Below, piece by piece: positions 34,711-43,285 of a DNA stretch of 64,000 nucleotides. The DNA is from Thiohalocapsa sp963698775. GTDB lineage: Bacteria; Pseudomonadota; Gammaproteobacteria; Chromatiales; Chromatiaceae. How positions within the stretch are numbered: the stretch's first letter is position 1; the number at the start of each line of letters is the position of its first letter. Below the pieces are notes generated by a model that ran no database searches, had not been told where the DNA came from, and worked only from the letters and a program-made list of their open reading frames with translations. A program made the translations under genes and the position numbers. Where the stretch lies: assembly GCA_963698775.1 (NCBI GenBank), contig CAVOSE010000029.1, positions 1 to 64,000 on the forward strand. Direction: 5' to 3'.

Positions 34711-34737
34711 GTATGATCTTACGGCAATTCGTCATAC
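34711..34737. promoter_or_regulatory. candidate NikR operator
   Basis: GTATGA and TCATAC, the two half-sites known from E. coli nikA, are separated here by 15 bases (E. coli has 16). The palindrome lies between nikR and nikK, 62 bp before the nikK start. Nickel would therefore shut off the import cluster, and perhaps nikR itself. Confidence 0.85.
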
Positions 34738-34799
34738 TGCTTTGGGCCGTTCCCCAGTGCGTGGTGTTATCGGCCTATTATTACCCCGCGGAGCCCGTC

Positions 34800-35648
34800 A
34801 TGCGTCCCCTCGGTTCGATGATCGACACTAGCCAGCGGCAGGATAAGTACCAGCACGGGTCCGGACGGTCTCCTCGTGCCGCGACCTTGCTCTGTGCGTT
34901 CCTGGCCGCCCTGAGTACCCAATCGCTTGCCCATTTCCAAGAGCTGATCCCATCCACCGAGATCGTCGATGCCGCCAGCGGCCGGACCCTGCGTCTGGAC
35001 TTGCGCTTCACCCATCCGATGGCGCGGGGGCCGGTCATGCCCATGCAGAAACCGGCGCAATTCGGCGTGCTCGGGCCGGCTGGGCGACAGGATCTGCTCT
35101 TAACCCTGGAGCCAGGCAGTATCGACGGCGCGTCTGTTTTTAGCGCGGCATTCACCGTCGAGGCGCCCGGCGATCATGTCTTCTTCGTCGAGCCAAGGCC
35201 CTATTGGGAACCTGCTGAGCAGAAGTGGATCGTGCATTACACCAAGGTGGTGGTGGACGCCTTTGGCGGCGGCGGGGCCTGGGACGCGGAGGTCGGACTT
35301 CCGGTGGAGATCGCGCCACTGGTGCGGCCCTATGGATTGTGGACGGGTAACCTGTTTCGCGGCATCGTCAAGCACCATGGTCAACCGGTGCCCTTTGCGC
35401 TGGTGGAAGTGGAATGGCGCAACGACGGCTCTCTAACGCCGCCGGCGGACGCCTTCGAGACGCAACTGATCAAGGCGGATGCCAACGGCACCTTCGCCTA
35501 TGCGATGCCGCGCGCCGGCTGGTGGGGGTTCGCGGCACTGCTGGATGCGCCCGAATCCAGGCCCGGCCCCAATGGTGCGTCGGCAACCCTGGAACAAGGC
35601 GGGCTCATCTGGGTGCGGACCCGCGACATGGCGCCGGTTTCACGCTAA
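34800..35648 (+). CDS. nikK: periplasmic DUF4198 nickel-transport component NikK
   Basis: A 282-residue exported protein: signal peptide with AATLLCAFLAALSTQSLA, and mature N-terminus probably HFQELIPSTEIV. The DUF4198 pattern continues with LRLDLRFTHPMARGPVMPMQ, DHVFFVEPRPYWEPAEQKWI and VVVDAFGGGGAWDAE. In NikKMLQO-type ECF importers, NikK is the extra periplasmic subunit that helps capture Ni(II). The ATG at 34800 follows GGAG by 8 nt. It starts the five-gene operon, downstream of the NikR operator. Confidence 0.82.
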   Translation: MRPLGSMIDTSQRQDKYQHGSGRSPRAATLLCAFLAALSTQSLAHFQELIPSTEIVDAASGRTLRLDLRFTHPMARGPVMPMQKPAQFGVLGPAGRQDLLLTLEPGSIDGASVFSAAFTVEAPGDHVFFVEPRPYWEPAEQKWIVHYTKVVVDAFGGGGAWDAEVGLPVEIAPLVRPYGLWTGNLFRGIVKHHGQPVPFALVEVEWRNDGSLTPPADAFETQLIKADANGTFAYAMPRAGWWGFAALLDAPESRPGPNGASATLEQGGLIWVRTRDMAPVSR

Positions 35649-35666
35649 CCAGAGTCGAGCGACTCC

Positions 35667-36287
35667 ATGGCACACATCCCCGACGGTGTTCTTGCCGCTC
35701 CGGTTCTCATCACTGGCGCCGTGGTTTCGGCCGGGTTGCTGGCGTTGTCGCTGCGTCGGCTCGACGACACCCGCATCCCCCAGGCGGCGGTCCTGTCGGC
35801 GGCCTTTTTCGTCTCCTCGCTCATCACTATCCCCATCGGTCCAAGCAGCGTGCATCTGTTGTTGAACGGACTCATGGGACTACTGCTTGGCTGGATGGCG
35901 GTGCCCGCGCTATTGGTGGCGCTCATTTTGCAGGCGGCGTTTCTCGGCTATGGCGGGCTCACCGCGCTCGGCGTCAACGCCATGAACCTGATGCTGCCGG
36001 CGCTACTGTGCGCGGCAGCGCTGCGGCCGCTGCTGCGGCATCTGACGCGTCGCCGCGCCTGGTGGACCGGCGCGGCCGCCGGTGCGCTCGGTGTGCTGGG
36101 CAGCGGCGTCATGGTGTCCGCAAGCTTGGCCCTAAGCGGCGAGGCGTTTCGCCCCGCCGCACAGCTGGTGGCGCTGACCTTTGTGCCCCTGGCGCTGGCC
36201 GAGGCCATGATCAGCGCCGTGATTGTCGGTTTTCTCCAGCGTGTGGAGCCGGAATTGCTCGCCCTGGGAGGCTCGGCTGATGGTTGA
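35667..36287 (+). CDS. nikM: nickel ECF transporter membrane subunit NikM (CbiM family)
   Basis: A 206-residue, seven-helix membrane protein opening MAHIPDGVLAAPVLITGAVV. CbiM/NikM normally start MHIPDG, with the N-terminal Met amine, His2 and later His residues binding the metal. Here an Ala is inserted, so after Met removal the N-terminus would be Ala-His and keep an X-His chelating start. A second essential His lies in SSVHLLLNGLMGLLLG. It works with the NikQ coupling and NikO ATPase subunits. The gene starts 18 nt after nikK. Confidence 0.9.
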   Translation: MAHIPDGVLAAPVLITGAVVSAGLLALSLRRLDDTRIPQAAVLSAAFFVSSLITIPIGPSSVHLLLNGLMGLLLGWMAVPALLVALILQAAFLGYGGLTALGVNAMNLMLPALLCAAALRPLLRHLTRRRAWWTGAAAGALGVLGSGVMVSASLALSGEAFRPAAQLVALTFVPLALAEAMISAVIVGFLQRVEPELLALGGSADG

Positions 36288-36346
36288 CCCTCGATTCCGA
36301 AGTCCTTGTCGATCATTCGAGCAGAGCAATGGCTTCTGGGCCCTTT

Positions 36347-36368
36347 GTAGGTGCGACTTCAGTCGCAC
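36347..36368. repeat. palindromic repeat GTAGGTGCGACTTCAGTCGCAC
   Basis: This 22-bp unit with GTGCGACT / AGTCGCAC arms sits between nikM and nikL, and forms an intergenic hairpin. The same unit occurs twice at 45013-45070. Confidence 0.85.
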
Positions 36369-36450
36369 AGAGAGCATTGACCTGGCGAATGAATTCGCCC
36401 CCACACACCAAGCAATCAACGGGGCAACGCCGTCTACTTGCGGCGTTGCT

Positions 36451-37296
36451 GTGACGCTAAATGGGCAGAAGCGAGGAGGCGCGGCTGACGATGGCGCGCG
36501 TTGGTCAGAACTCGACCTACCACTGAGCCGACGGCCGCGCGCCAGACCGTTCTTGCTCGTGCTGCTCCTCATCTGGGCCTGGAGCGCGACGCCTGTCCTG
36601 GCGCACCGCTTGCAGGTCTTCGCAGTAGCCAACGGCGCCCTGATCGAGGGCTCCGCCTATTTTGCCGGCGGCGCGCCAGCCTCCGGCGTCGATGTCAGGG
36701 TCGAGGACGCCTCGGGACGGGTGCTGGCCGAGCTGACCCCCGCTGCCGATGGCCGCTTCAGCTATCGCGCCGCGGCCCCAGCGGATCATGTGGTGGTGGT
36801 GCGCAGCGCCGATGGTCATCGCGCTGAATGGACCGTGCGGGCCGCGGAGTTTGCGCCGGCCTTCAGTGTCGCTCCGTCGGATGAGCCGCCAACAGCGCTC
36901 AGCTTCGGCATGGACGCCGCCTATCCCGCGCCCCCCGATGGCGCGCAACCAACTCCATTGCCACAGGCGCCGCGCGAGACTATTCCGTCCCGCGAGAACG
37001 TCAACACAGCCGCGCTCGGTCAACCCAACATCGATCCTGCCCTGACGGCCGCGCTGGAGCTTGCCGTTGCCAGGCAGTTGCGACCCCTGCGCGAGGAGCT
37101 GGCCGCGGCGCGCGCCACCGCGAGTATGCGGGATGTGCTGGGCGGCATCGGCTACATCCTCGGCCTCGCCGGGATTGCGCTTTGGTGGCGTGCCCGAGGG
37201 TCCGGTGCCCGCACCGACACTGGTTCCGCGAACGATGCCGATGATGAAACCGAGGCGGGCATCGGTACCGGTTCCAACTCGGGCCGGTCACGTTGA
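36451..37296 (+). CDS. nikL: nickel transporter accessory membrane subunit NikL
   Basis: The protein has a signal-like segment (LLVLLLIWAWSATPVLA) cut before HRLQVFAVANGALIEGSAYF, a carboxypeptidase-regulatory-like fold (VDVRVEDASGRVLAELTPA), a coiled region and one C-terminal transmembrane helix (VLGGIGYILGLAGIALWW). That is the layout of NikL in NikKMLQO operons. The start is uncertain: the GTG at 36451 is in frame but has no clear ribosome site, while an AGGAGG at about 36473 precedes an out-of-frame ATG (36491). The mature protein, like NikK and NikM, would begin at a His. Confidence 0.75.
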   Translation: MTLNGQKRGGAADDGARWSELDLPLSRRPRARPFLLVLLLIWAWSATPVLAHRLQVFAVANGALIEGSAYFAGGAPASGVDVRVEDASGRVLAELTPAADGRFSYRAAAPADHVVVVRSADGHRAEWTVRAAEFAPAFSVAPSDEPPTALSFGMDAAYPAPPDGAQPTPLPQAPRETIPSRENVNTAALGQPNIDPALTAALELAVARQLRPLREELAAARATASMRDVLGGIGYILGLAGIALWWRARGSGARTDTGSANDADDETEAGIGTGSNSGRSR

Positions 37297-38078
37297 GCAA
37301 CGCGCTGCGAGGCCTGCTGCGGGCGGCGCGTCCCGGTGCGGATTGGATCACGGAACGCGACCCGCGTCTGCGCATCGTCGCCGCGGTGTTGTTCGCGCTT
37401 TGCGTGGTGACCTTGCAGCGGCCGGCGACCTTGGCGTTGGCCTTCGCGCTGGCGCTGCTCGTGGCCGTTGCAGGGGGGCTTGGCGGTCGCTCGCTGTTGC
37501 TTCGGCTGTTGCCGTTGGAACTCTTCATGGTGCTGCTGTTGCTTACGCTGCCCTTTAGCGTCGCCGGGGAGCCGCTCCTGCGTATCGGTCCGCTGACGGC
37601 CAGCGAACCGGGCTTGGAGCTGGCGCTGATGATCCTGCTACGCGCCAATGCGGTACTGCTGATCGTGCTGGCGTCCGTAGGGACTATGGAGCCCGCCCGG
37701 CTCGGTCATGCGCTGGCGCGCCTGGGCGTGCCGGAACACCTCGCCCATCTGCTGCTGTTGACGGTACGCCAGATCCATCTGGTAGGTGACGAGTACGCGC
37801 GGCTGCGTCAGGCGATGCGTGCGCGTGCCTTCGTGCCGCGCAGTGACCGGCATACCTGGAACAGTATCGGTTGGCTGATGGGCATGTTGCTGGTGCGCAG
37901 CCTGTCTCGCTCGCGCCGGGTGCTCGACGCCATGCGCTGCCGGGGCTTCGACGGCCGCCTGCGCCTGCTCAACAGCCTGCACTGGCAGGCCGCGGACAGC
38001 GCCATGCTGGGGGCGATACTGCTGCTGGTCAGCGCCCTGTTGGTGCTCGACCGCTTCGTGATTGGGGTCACCCTATGA
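37293..38078 (+). CDS. nikQ: nickel ECF transporter coupling subunit NikQ (CbiQ)
   Basis: A 261-residue CbiQ-type membrane protein starting at a TTG that overlaps the nikL stop (TTGA). The transmembrane core contains DPRLRIVAAVLFALCVVTLQ. The coupling helices that contact the ATPase include ARLRQAMRARAFVPRSDR and SRRVLDAMRCRGFDGRL; both carry the Ala-x-x-Arg-Gly/Ala motif of this family. It joins NikM to NikO. Confidence 0.9.
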   Translation: MSNALRGLLRAARPGADWITERDPRLRIVAAVLFALCVVTLQRPATLALAFALALLVAVAGGLGGRSLLLRLLPLELFMVLLLLTLPFSVAGEPLLRIGPLTASEPGLELALMILLRANAVLLIVLASVGTMEPARLGHALARLGVPEHLAHLLLLTVRQIHLVGDEYARLRQAMRARAFVPRSDRHTWNSIGWLMGMLLVRSLSRSRRVLDAMRCRGFDGRLRLLNSLHWQAADSAMLGAILLLVSALLVLDRFVIGVTL

Positions 38079-38914
38079 CCGGGTCCGTGACGGGGACCAC
38101 GAGGGCGGCCATGAGCGGGGCTGGCGAGGAGTTGCTGCGTCTGGCGCGGGTCGAATTCCGTTACGGCGCCCGCACCGTGCTGCGCGGCGTCGACTTCCAA
38201 TTGCACGCCGGCGAGCGCGTCGCCCTCGTGGGGCCAAACGGTGCCGGCAAGACCACGTTGCTGCATCTGCTGGTGGGGCTGGCGCGTCCGGCGGCCGGCA
38301 ACGTGATCGCCTTTGGCAAGACTTGTCGTGCCGAGGCGGACTTCCTGCCCGTGCGCGCCCGGGTCGGACTGCTGTTTCAGCACAGCGACGACCAGTTGTT
38401 TTGCCCGAGCGTGCTCGACGATGTCGCCTTCGGCCCGCTGAACCTGGGCCGAACGCCGGCGGAGGCCCGCCACGATGCGGAGCGCGCGCTGTCCGATTTG
38501 GGCCTCGCGGACTTCGCTGAACGCGTCACCCATCGTCTGTCCGCCGGTGAGAAGCGCCTGGTCGCGCTGGCCACCGTGCTCGCCATGCGGCCGCGCGTGC
38601 TGCTGCTCGACGAGCCTACCACCGGGCTCGATCAGGCCAGCGAAGAACGGCTCATCGGGCATCTCGGGGCGCTGGATCAGGCCATGCTTATCGTTTCCCA
38701 CGACCGCCGCTTTTTGGAACGACTGATCAACCGCGCGGTGGTGCTCAAGGACGGCCGTTTGCGCGAGGCGTTGCTGCACCGACATCCCCATGTGCACAGC
38801 CACGAGCATCTGCATCTACACCTGCCGGACGACGGCGCGTTGCATCAGCATGGGGCGGCGCCGGCGGCATCGGCGTCCGCGCCGGAGCATCCTGATCATC
38901 ACCAGGCCGAGTAG
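38075..38914 (+). CDS. nikO: nickel ECF transporter ATPase NikO (CbiO)
   Basis: A 279-residue ABC ATPase: Walker A GPNGAGKTTLLHLLVG, Q-loop LLFQHSDDQLFCPS, signature LSAGEKRLVALA, Walker B VLLLDEPTTGLD and the H-loop LIVSHDRRFLERL. The FQ-x-x-D-Q motif is typical of the CbiO group. The C-terminal tail is rich in His (HRHPHVHSHEHLHLHLPD), consistent with nickel handling. It starts at an ATGA overlap with nikQ and ends the operon. Confidence 0.92.
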   Translation: MTGSVTGTTRAAMSGAGEELLRLARVEFRYGARTVLRGVDFQLHAGERVALVGPNGAGKTTLLHLLVGLARPAAGNVIAFGKTCRAEADFLPVRARVGLLFQHSDDQLFCPSVLDDVAFGPLNLGRTPAEARHDAERALSDLGLADFAERVTHRLSAGEKRLVALATVLAMRPRVLLLDEPTTGLDQASEERLIGHLGALDQAMLIVSHDRRFLERLINRAVVLKDGRLREALLHRHPHVHSHEHLHLHLPDDGALHQHGAAPAASASAPEHPDHHQAE

Positions 38915-38947
38915 CCTGTTTGCTGATCATCCGGCTCGTCAGACCCT

Positions 38948-38983
38948 CAAAAAATGGCCCCGAGCCGGGTGTCCGGTCGGGGC
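38948..38983 (-). terminator. rho-independent terminator downstream of the decaheme gene
   Basis: On the minus strand GCCCCGACCGG, a TGTCCGG-type loop and its complement CCGGGCTCGGGGC are followed by CATTTTTT. It lies 120 nt past the decaheme stop, and may also stop nikO transcripts from the other side. Confidence 0.75.
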
Positions 38984-39104
38984 GTCAAGACTGGGCTCTT
39001 AGAGTGGAGCCGTCCTTGGCGTGTCGGCGTTTACCCAAGATTCGGCTGCATTGGCTGGGCCAATGAATTCGCCCCGACGGCCGGGGCAACTGCCGGTTTC
39101 GGGT

Positions 39105-41591
39105 TTACGGATTATTCAGCGAGGTGCTCAGTCCGCGTTCCGGACGTGAGAACTTGTGACAGGTCGAGCAGTCCTTGCGCTTGTCGCGCACGTGCTTGTC
39201 GTGCAACTTCGAGAAGCTCATGTTCTCCTTGTCGTCGTGGCACTGCCGGCAGACCTGATTCGCCGGCCCTTTTAACTCGTAGCCGAGTTCGCCCTTTAGG
39301 TCCATACGCACGGGACCGCCGCTGAGGCTGCTGTGGCAGGCCCCGCAGGCCAATGCCTCATCAGCGGGTTCCACGCCGTGGTTGATGCTCTGGTAGGTAT
39401 GCACGCCGACGATCTGATAGGGATCGCTGGTCGTCATGCCCTCCATCTGTTCCAGGCCGCTCAGAATGGCCGCCTCGAAGTCGCCGGTGCGGAAGAACTC
39501 GAAGGTCGAGTGCGCAACCAGGGTGTTGGTCTTGGTGTTTAGCGCAACCTTGCCGAGGTGCTCCTTCATCGGCGCCAACTTCGCCCCGTCGCTGGCGACG
39601 CTGCCGTTCGGCATGCCCAGCACATAGGCGTCGCTGCCGTTGGCTAGGCCCAAGCTGGAAGCCTGCTGATTGCTGAGCGGAATCGTCGGTACGTTACCCG
39701 CCACCGGTTCGGTCAGGTAGTAGACCTCGCTGGTGCCGTCGAACCATTGGTAGGTCGGCGTCAGGTCGGCGGCCTTGTCCTCGCGCGGCAGCCAACCGCC
39801 GCGACCGTTGCATGCTGCATCCGAGTAGTGCGGGTCTTCCCAATCACGCGCCACCTCGGTGGCAACGCCCTTGGCGAAGGTCGGAATGTGACAGGTTTGG
39901 CAGGCGACGTGTCCGGCGTGGGTATCGCGTGCGCGGCCGTCACGGCTGTCGTAGTCGCCGTGGGGTCGATCCTCGTGGCAACTGGTGCAGGTGAGCCGCG
40001 CCGGCACGTCGTTCGGGCGCAGGTCGACACCGCGACCGATGATGCGGTGATCGCCCGCCGCATGGCAGTCCGCGCAGACCATGCCTTTGCCACCGCTGCT
40101 CATGTGATAGTCGGTGTGCGGATCAGGGTCGACCAGTGCCGACGAGATGTCGCCGCGCTTGGTGCCGTCGCCGCCACCCGCGCCGGCATGGCAGTTAAGG
40201 CAGCTCTTGCGCGTCGTCGCATGCACGGTTCGCGCAGCCTCGATGGCCGAGATCGCCATGAACGCGGCGGGAGACCCAGCCAGGTCAGGGTTGGTCGGGT
40301 CCGCCGGCACGAAGTCGAAGTCCATTGTGACGGGGTCGACCACCGGAATGCCTGCCAGGCCGGTGCGCAGGATCGGCGTGAGCGTCGGGTCCGGCTTGCC
40401 GTCGGCATCCGGCCTCACGATCGCCAGGTTTTCGAATACGCCCTTAGGATCCGGGAAGCGCTTGTACTGATCCTGATGGCACATCAGGCAGTCAATGTTG
40501 CCTAGTTCCTTGAGCTGTGCGGCCTCATTCAGTCCAGCGAACTCTTGCGGCGTCTTTGGGAAGCGGCCATTGCCAACGTGGCAACCGGCGCAGGTGAAGC
40601 GGGGGCTGGTCTCGTGCGCACCGCAGTAGGTGTTGATACCCGAGAACCCGTCGCCGGGAATGCCGTTCCAACGCTCGCCGGCCGGGCCGTCGATATTGGT
40701 CGCATAGTCCGTCGGGCCGCTCTGCTGGTAGTGCACCGAGCCGTGCATCGCTTGTGCCTCGGGTTCGTGGCAGGCAACACAGGTGGACGGGCCGTCGTAG
40801 GCCGTGATCGCCGCGTGCGGATCGCCATCGACCGCTGATGGGTTGACGGTCACCGAGACCACGTCCGCCGCGCTGTTGTCGCCGTCGTTGTCCGTCACGA
40901 CTAGGCTAAAGCTGTGCGTACCGGCACCGAGCATCAGGGTCGGGTTGACCACATCGTCCGGATCAGGTGTGCCGCTCCAGATCCAGCCGACCACGCTGCC
41001 GTCCGTGTCGCTGGAAGCGCCGCCGTTGATTATCACCGCCATATTGGCGAAGCCGGGGGGGAGGGTGACATTCTGATCCTGGCCGGCATTGGCGGTGGGC
41101 GGCAAGTTCTCGGCCGGCGGAGGGGGGCCGTCGCAATCGGAGGGCGCGTTGCGCACCGCGGCCTCGACGATGTCGCCGCCGTCGAACAGCGTGCGTACCG
41201 TGCATGGCACCGGGGACGGGCGACGTTTGCGCACGCGCCAAGTGTCGTCGCGTCGGTCCCTGTCTACGCCGATCAGCTGCGCCGGGTCGGCGGCGCTGAC
41301 GACACGAACGGTAGCACTGCGCTCTTTGTTGCCGCTGACCTCCAGCCGTTGCCTTCTGGCATCCCAACTCGCGTTGCCGATCGTGAAGTGGGCTCCATGC
41401 TCGCTATCACCATCACGTTCACCGTCGCCATCACGTTCGTGCTCGTCGGCGAAAGCGGTTCCCGCGGCAAGCAGCGCAAAGGACGCCGCGATTAAGAGCA
41501 GAATCTTCCTCGACGCCCGTCGGTAAGGGGGAAGCTCGGCTCTGAGCCCGTCCTTGTTGCGCCGGCGGAAGGTGCGCGTTTCAGCGTTCAT
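39105..41591 (-). CDS. secreted decaheme c-type cytochrome, OTR-like, with PKD/Ig domain
   Basis: An 828-residue exported protein with signal peptide at residues 28-48. Residues 50-160 are a soluble domain rich in charged repeats (DEHERDGDGERDGDSE). A PKD/REJ-like domain follows (about 165-255; NLPPTANAGQDQNVTLPPGF, THSFSLVVTDNDGD). The rest has ten CxxCH haem sites: CVACH, CAGCH, CLMCH, CLNCH, CADCH, CTSCH, CQTCH, CGACH, CRQCH and CSTCH. The central CQTCHIPTFAKGV block resembles octahaem tetrathionate reductase-like cytochromes, which suggests electron transfer to or from sulfur or nitrogen compounds. The ATG has GAGG 9 nt upstream. Confidence 0.9.
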   Translation of the reverse strand: MNAETRTFRRRNKDGLRAELPPYRRASRKILLLIAASFALLAAGTAFADEHERDGDGERDGDSEHGAHFTIGNASWDARRQRLEVSGNKERSATVRVVSAADPAQLIGVDRDRRDDTWRVRKRRPSPVPCTVRTLFDGGDIVEAAVRNAPSDCDGPPPPAENLPPTANAGQDQNVTLPPGFANMAVIINGGASSDTDGSVVGWIWSGTPDPDDVVNPTLMLGAGTHSFSLVVTDNDGDNSAADVVSVTVNPSAVDGDPHAAITAYDGPSTCVACHEPEAQAMHGSVHYQQSGPTDYATNIDGPAGERWNGIPGDGFSGINTYCGAHETSPRFTCAGCHVGNGRFPKTPQEFAGLNEAAQLKELGNIDCLMCHQDQYKRFPDPKGVFENLAIVRPDADGKPDPTLTPILRTGLAGIPVVDPVTMDFDFVPADPTNPDLAGSPAAFMAISAIEAARTVHATTRKSCLNCHAGAGGGDGTKRGDISSALVDPDPHTDYHMSSGGKGMVCADCHAAGDHRIIGRGVDLRPNDVPARLTCTSCHEDRPHGDYDSRDGRARDTHAGHVACQTCHIPTFAKGVATEVARDWEDPHYSDAACNGRGGWLPREDKAADLTPTYQWFDGTSEVYYLTEPVAGNVPTIPLSNQQASSLGLANGSDAYVLGMPNGSVASDGAKLAPMKEHLGKVALNTKTNTLVAHSTFEFFRTGDFEAAILSGLEQMEGMTTSDPYQIVGVHTYQSINHGVEPADEALACGACHSSLSGGPVRMDLKGELGYELKGPANQVCRQCHDDKENMSFSKLHDKHVRDKRKDCSTCHKFSRPERGLSTSLNNP

Positions 41592-41866
41592 AGGTCAACC
41601 TCGTTTTGTTATATGTTGGTTTGCCACAGCGCAAGGCGCGACGTCGCGGCCATTCCACAATCAGCGCGCCTCGTTGTCTGGCGACAACGCGTGCGGAGCT
41701 TCCACACCATGGGAACCATCGATCTACCCTGGTGAGGATATCCGGGGGAACCTTAAAAAAGCCTTAAATGCGTGGTGAAATGGCGTGTGCGAGCCGAAGC
41801 CGCACCAAGGTTCGCTGGGAGGGTCGCTGGGAGGGTCGCTGGGAGGGCTGGGTTGAAGACTGGGGG
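41592..41866. other. intergenic region upstream of the decaheme gene
   Basis: It should contain the decaheme promoter (41592-41765). A run of AAAAAAGCC near 41755 and a 12-bp tandem repeat at 41812-41847 are the only structures. No gene is visible. Confidence 0.5.
41812..41847. repeat. 12-bp tandem repeat (3 units)
   Basis: TCGCTGGGAGGG occurs three times without mismatch, immediately downstream of the stop of the histidine kinase gene. Confidence 0.95.
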
Positions 41867-43285
41867 TTAGCTTGGGCGGTCCAACATGCGGCGTGCTTTG
41901 GCGACACGTGGCAACACCACCTCAACCCGCAGCCCGATGCCGATGCCTGCCGTATCGGCGTTGGTTGCTTTGGTATCGCTGGGAATGCGGTTTGCCTGGC
42001 TTAATGTGATCGTCGCGCCGTGCAGATCGCAAATGCGCTTGACGATCGACAAGCCGAGGCCGGCGCCCGGTTGTTGCTGGTCTGATTGTCGGCAGAAGCG
42101 ATCGAAGACGCGTCCGCGTTGGTCCTCGGCGATGCCGGGCCCGGTATCGCAGACGCTGAGCCTTAGCGCGTCGCCGCCGAGCGCGGTTACCTCAACGGAG
42201 ACGCGACCACCGTCGGGCGTGAATTTGATCGCGTTGTCGACCAGATTACTGATCAGCACGTCGAGCATCGAGGCCGGCATGCCAACCGTGCAGATATCGC
42301 TGGTTGGTAGCCGATCGGTCAATTGGATCGAACGCTCGGCGGCGGCCGGCCGTCTGTCGTCGAGTACGTCGCAGACCGCGAGCAACAGCGATCCGCTATC
42401 GCTTTCGCGTTTGGCGCTCTCGTAGTTCAGGCGCGACAGCGACAGCAGTTGCGTAATGAGGCGGGCCGCGCGATCGACTCCGTGCAGGACGTTTTCGAGC
42501 GCCTGCTTGCGCTGTTTGGCGTCGTCGGCCCGCGCGGCGACTTGGGCATGGGTGCGAATGATCGCCAATGGCGTGCGCAGCTCATGTGAGGCATCGGCAG
42601 CGAACCGCCGCTCGGTCGATAGGGTCTGGCGCACTTTCTCCATGAGCGCGTTCAGCGCCCGAACCAAGGGTACGGTTTCGGCAGGAAGTTCCGCCTCAGA
42701 AATGGGCTCGAGATGGCGGTCCGATCGTCCGGCAACCTCCTGCGCCAGCCGCCTGAGCGCACGCAGCCCGTCCGACACCGCCAGCCAGACCATCAGCAGC
42801 GCGATTGGTAGCGACCACAAAATCGGCTGCAACGCGTGCAGGGTCAGATATTCGACCAATTCGCGCCGGATCGTCTGGTCCTGCGCGACGTAAAGCGCCT
42901 CGGTCGCATCGGCGCCGGGTAGACCGAATACGCGCCAGGTGATGCCGTTGACGTCCGTATCTGAGTAGCCGAAGTGGTCTGCCAGGCGCGTGGTTGGTGC
43001 CCCACCGAAGGCGCTCGTCAGCGTATCGCCGTCCCAGAGCTGGAAGCTGATCTTGATTTCGTACGGATGTCCGATTGGCGCCAATACCTGCGGCACATGG
43101 CCGATGTTCGACAGGTTGCCGGCCAAAGCGATGCTGCGTAGGACGTTGGCCGTCTGCGCAAGTTCGGCGTCGAGCAGTTCTTCGACTTCGTGGTTGGCCC
43201 GCTCGACCGTGACGACCGTGATGGCGGCCCACACCGTCACCCAGAGTCCGAACAGCGATGCCAGCAGACGATTGCGGATGGACAT
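41867..43285 (-). CDS. sensor histidine kinase (OmpR partner type)
   Basis: A 472-residue membrane kinase: helices near residues 10-30 and about 150-172 enclose a periplasmic sensor. A HAMP-like linker (VAGRSDRHLEPISEAELPAE) is followed by HisKA with the phospho-His in AADASHELRTPLAIIRTHAQ and HATPase boxes DNAIKFTPDGGRVSV and CDTGPGIAEDQRGRVFDRF, GAGLGLSIVKRICDLH. It is translationally coupled to the response regulator (overlap at 43285). Its stimulus is unknown; the neighbouring decaheme cytochrome suggests redox control. Confidence 0.9.
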   Translation of the reverse strand: MSIRNRLLASLFGLWVTVWAAITVVTVERANHEVEELLDAELAQTANVLRSIALAGNLSNIGHVPQVLAPIGHPYEIKISFQLWDGDTLTSAFGGAPTTRLADHFGYSDTDVNGITWRVFGLPGADATEALYVAQDQTIRRELVEYLTLHALQPILWSLPIALLMVWLAVSDGLRALRRLAQEVAGRSDRHLEPISEAELPAETVPLVRALNALMEKVRQTLSTERRFAADASHELRTPLAIIRTHAQVAARADDAKQRKQALENVLHGVDRAARLITQLLSLSRLNYESAKRESDSGSLLLAVCDVLDDRRPAAAERSIQLTDRLPTSDICTVGMPASMLDVLISNLVDNAIKFTPDGGRVSVEVTALGGDALRLSVCDTGPGIAEDQRGRVFDRFCRQSDQQQPGAGLGLSIVKRICDLHGATITLSQANRIPSDTKATNADTAGIGIGLRVEVVLPRVAKARRMLDRPS

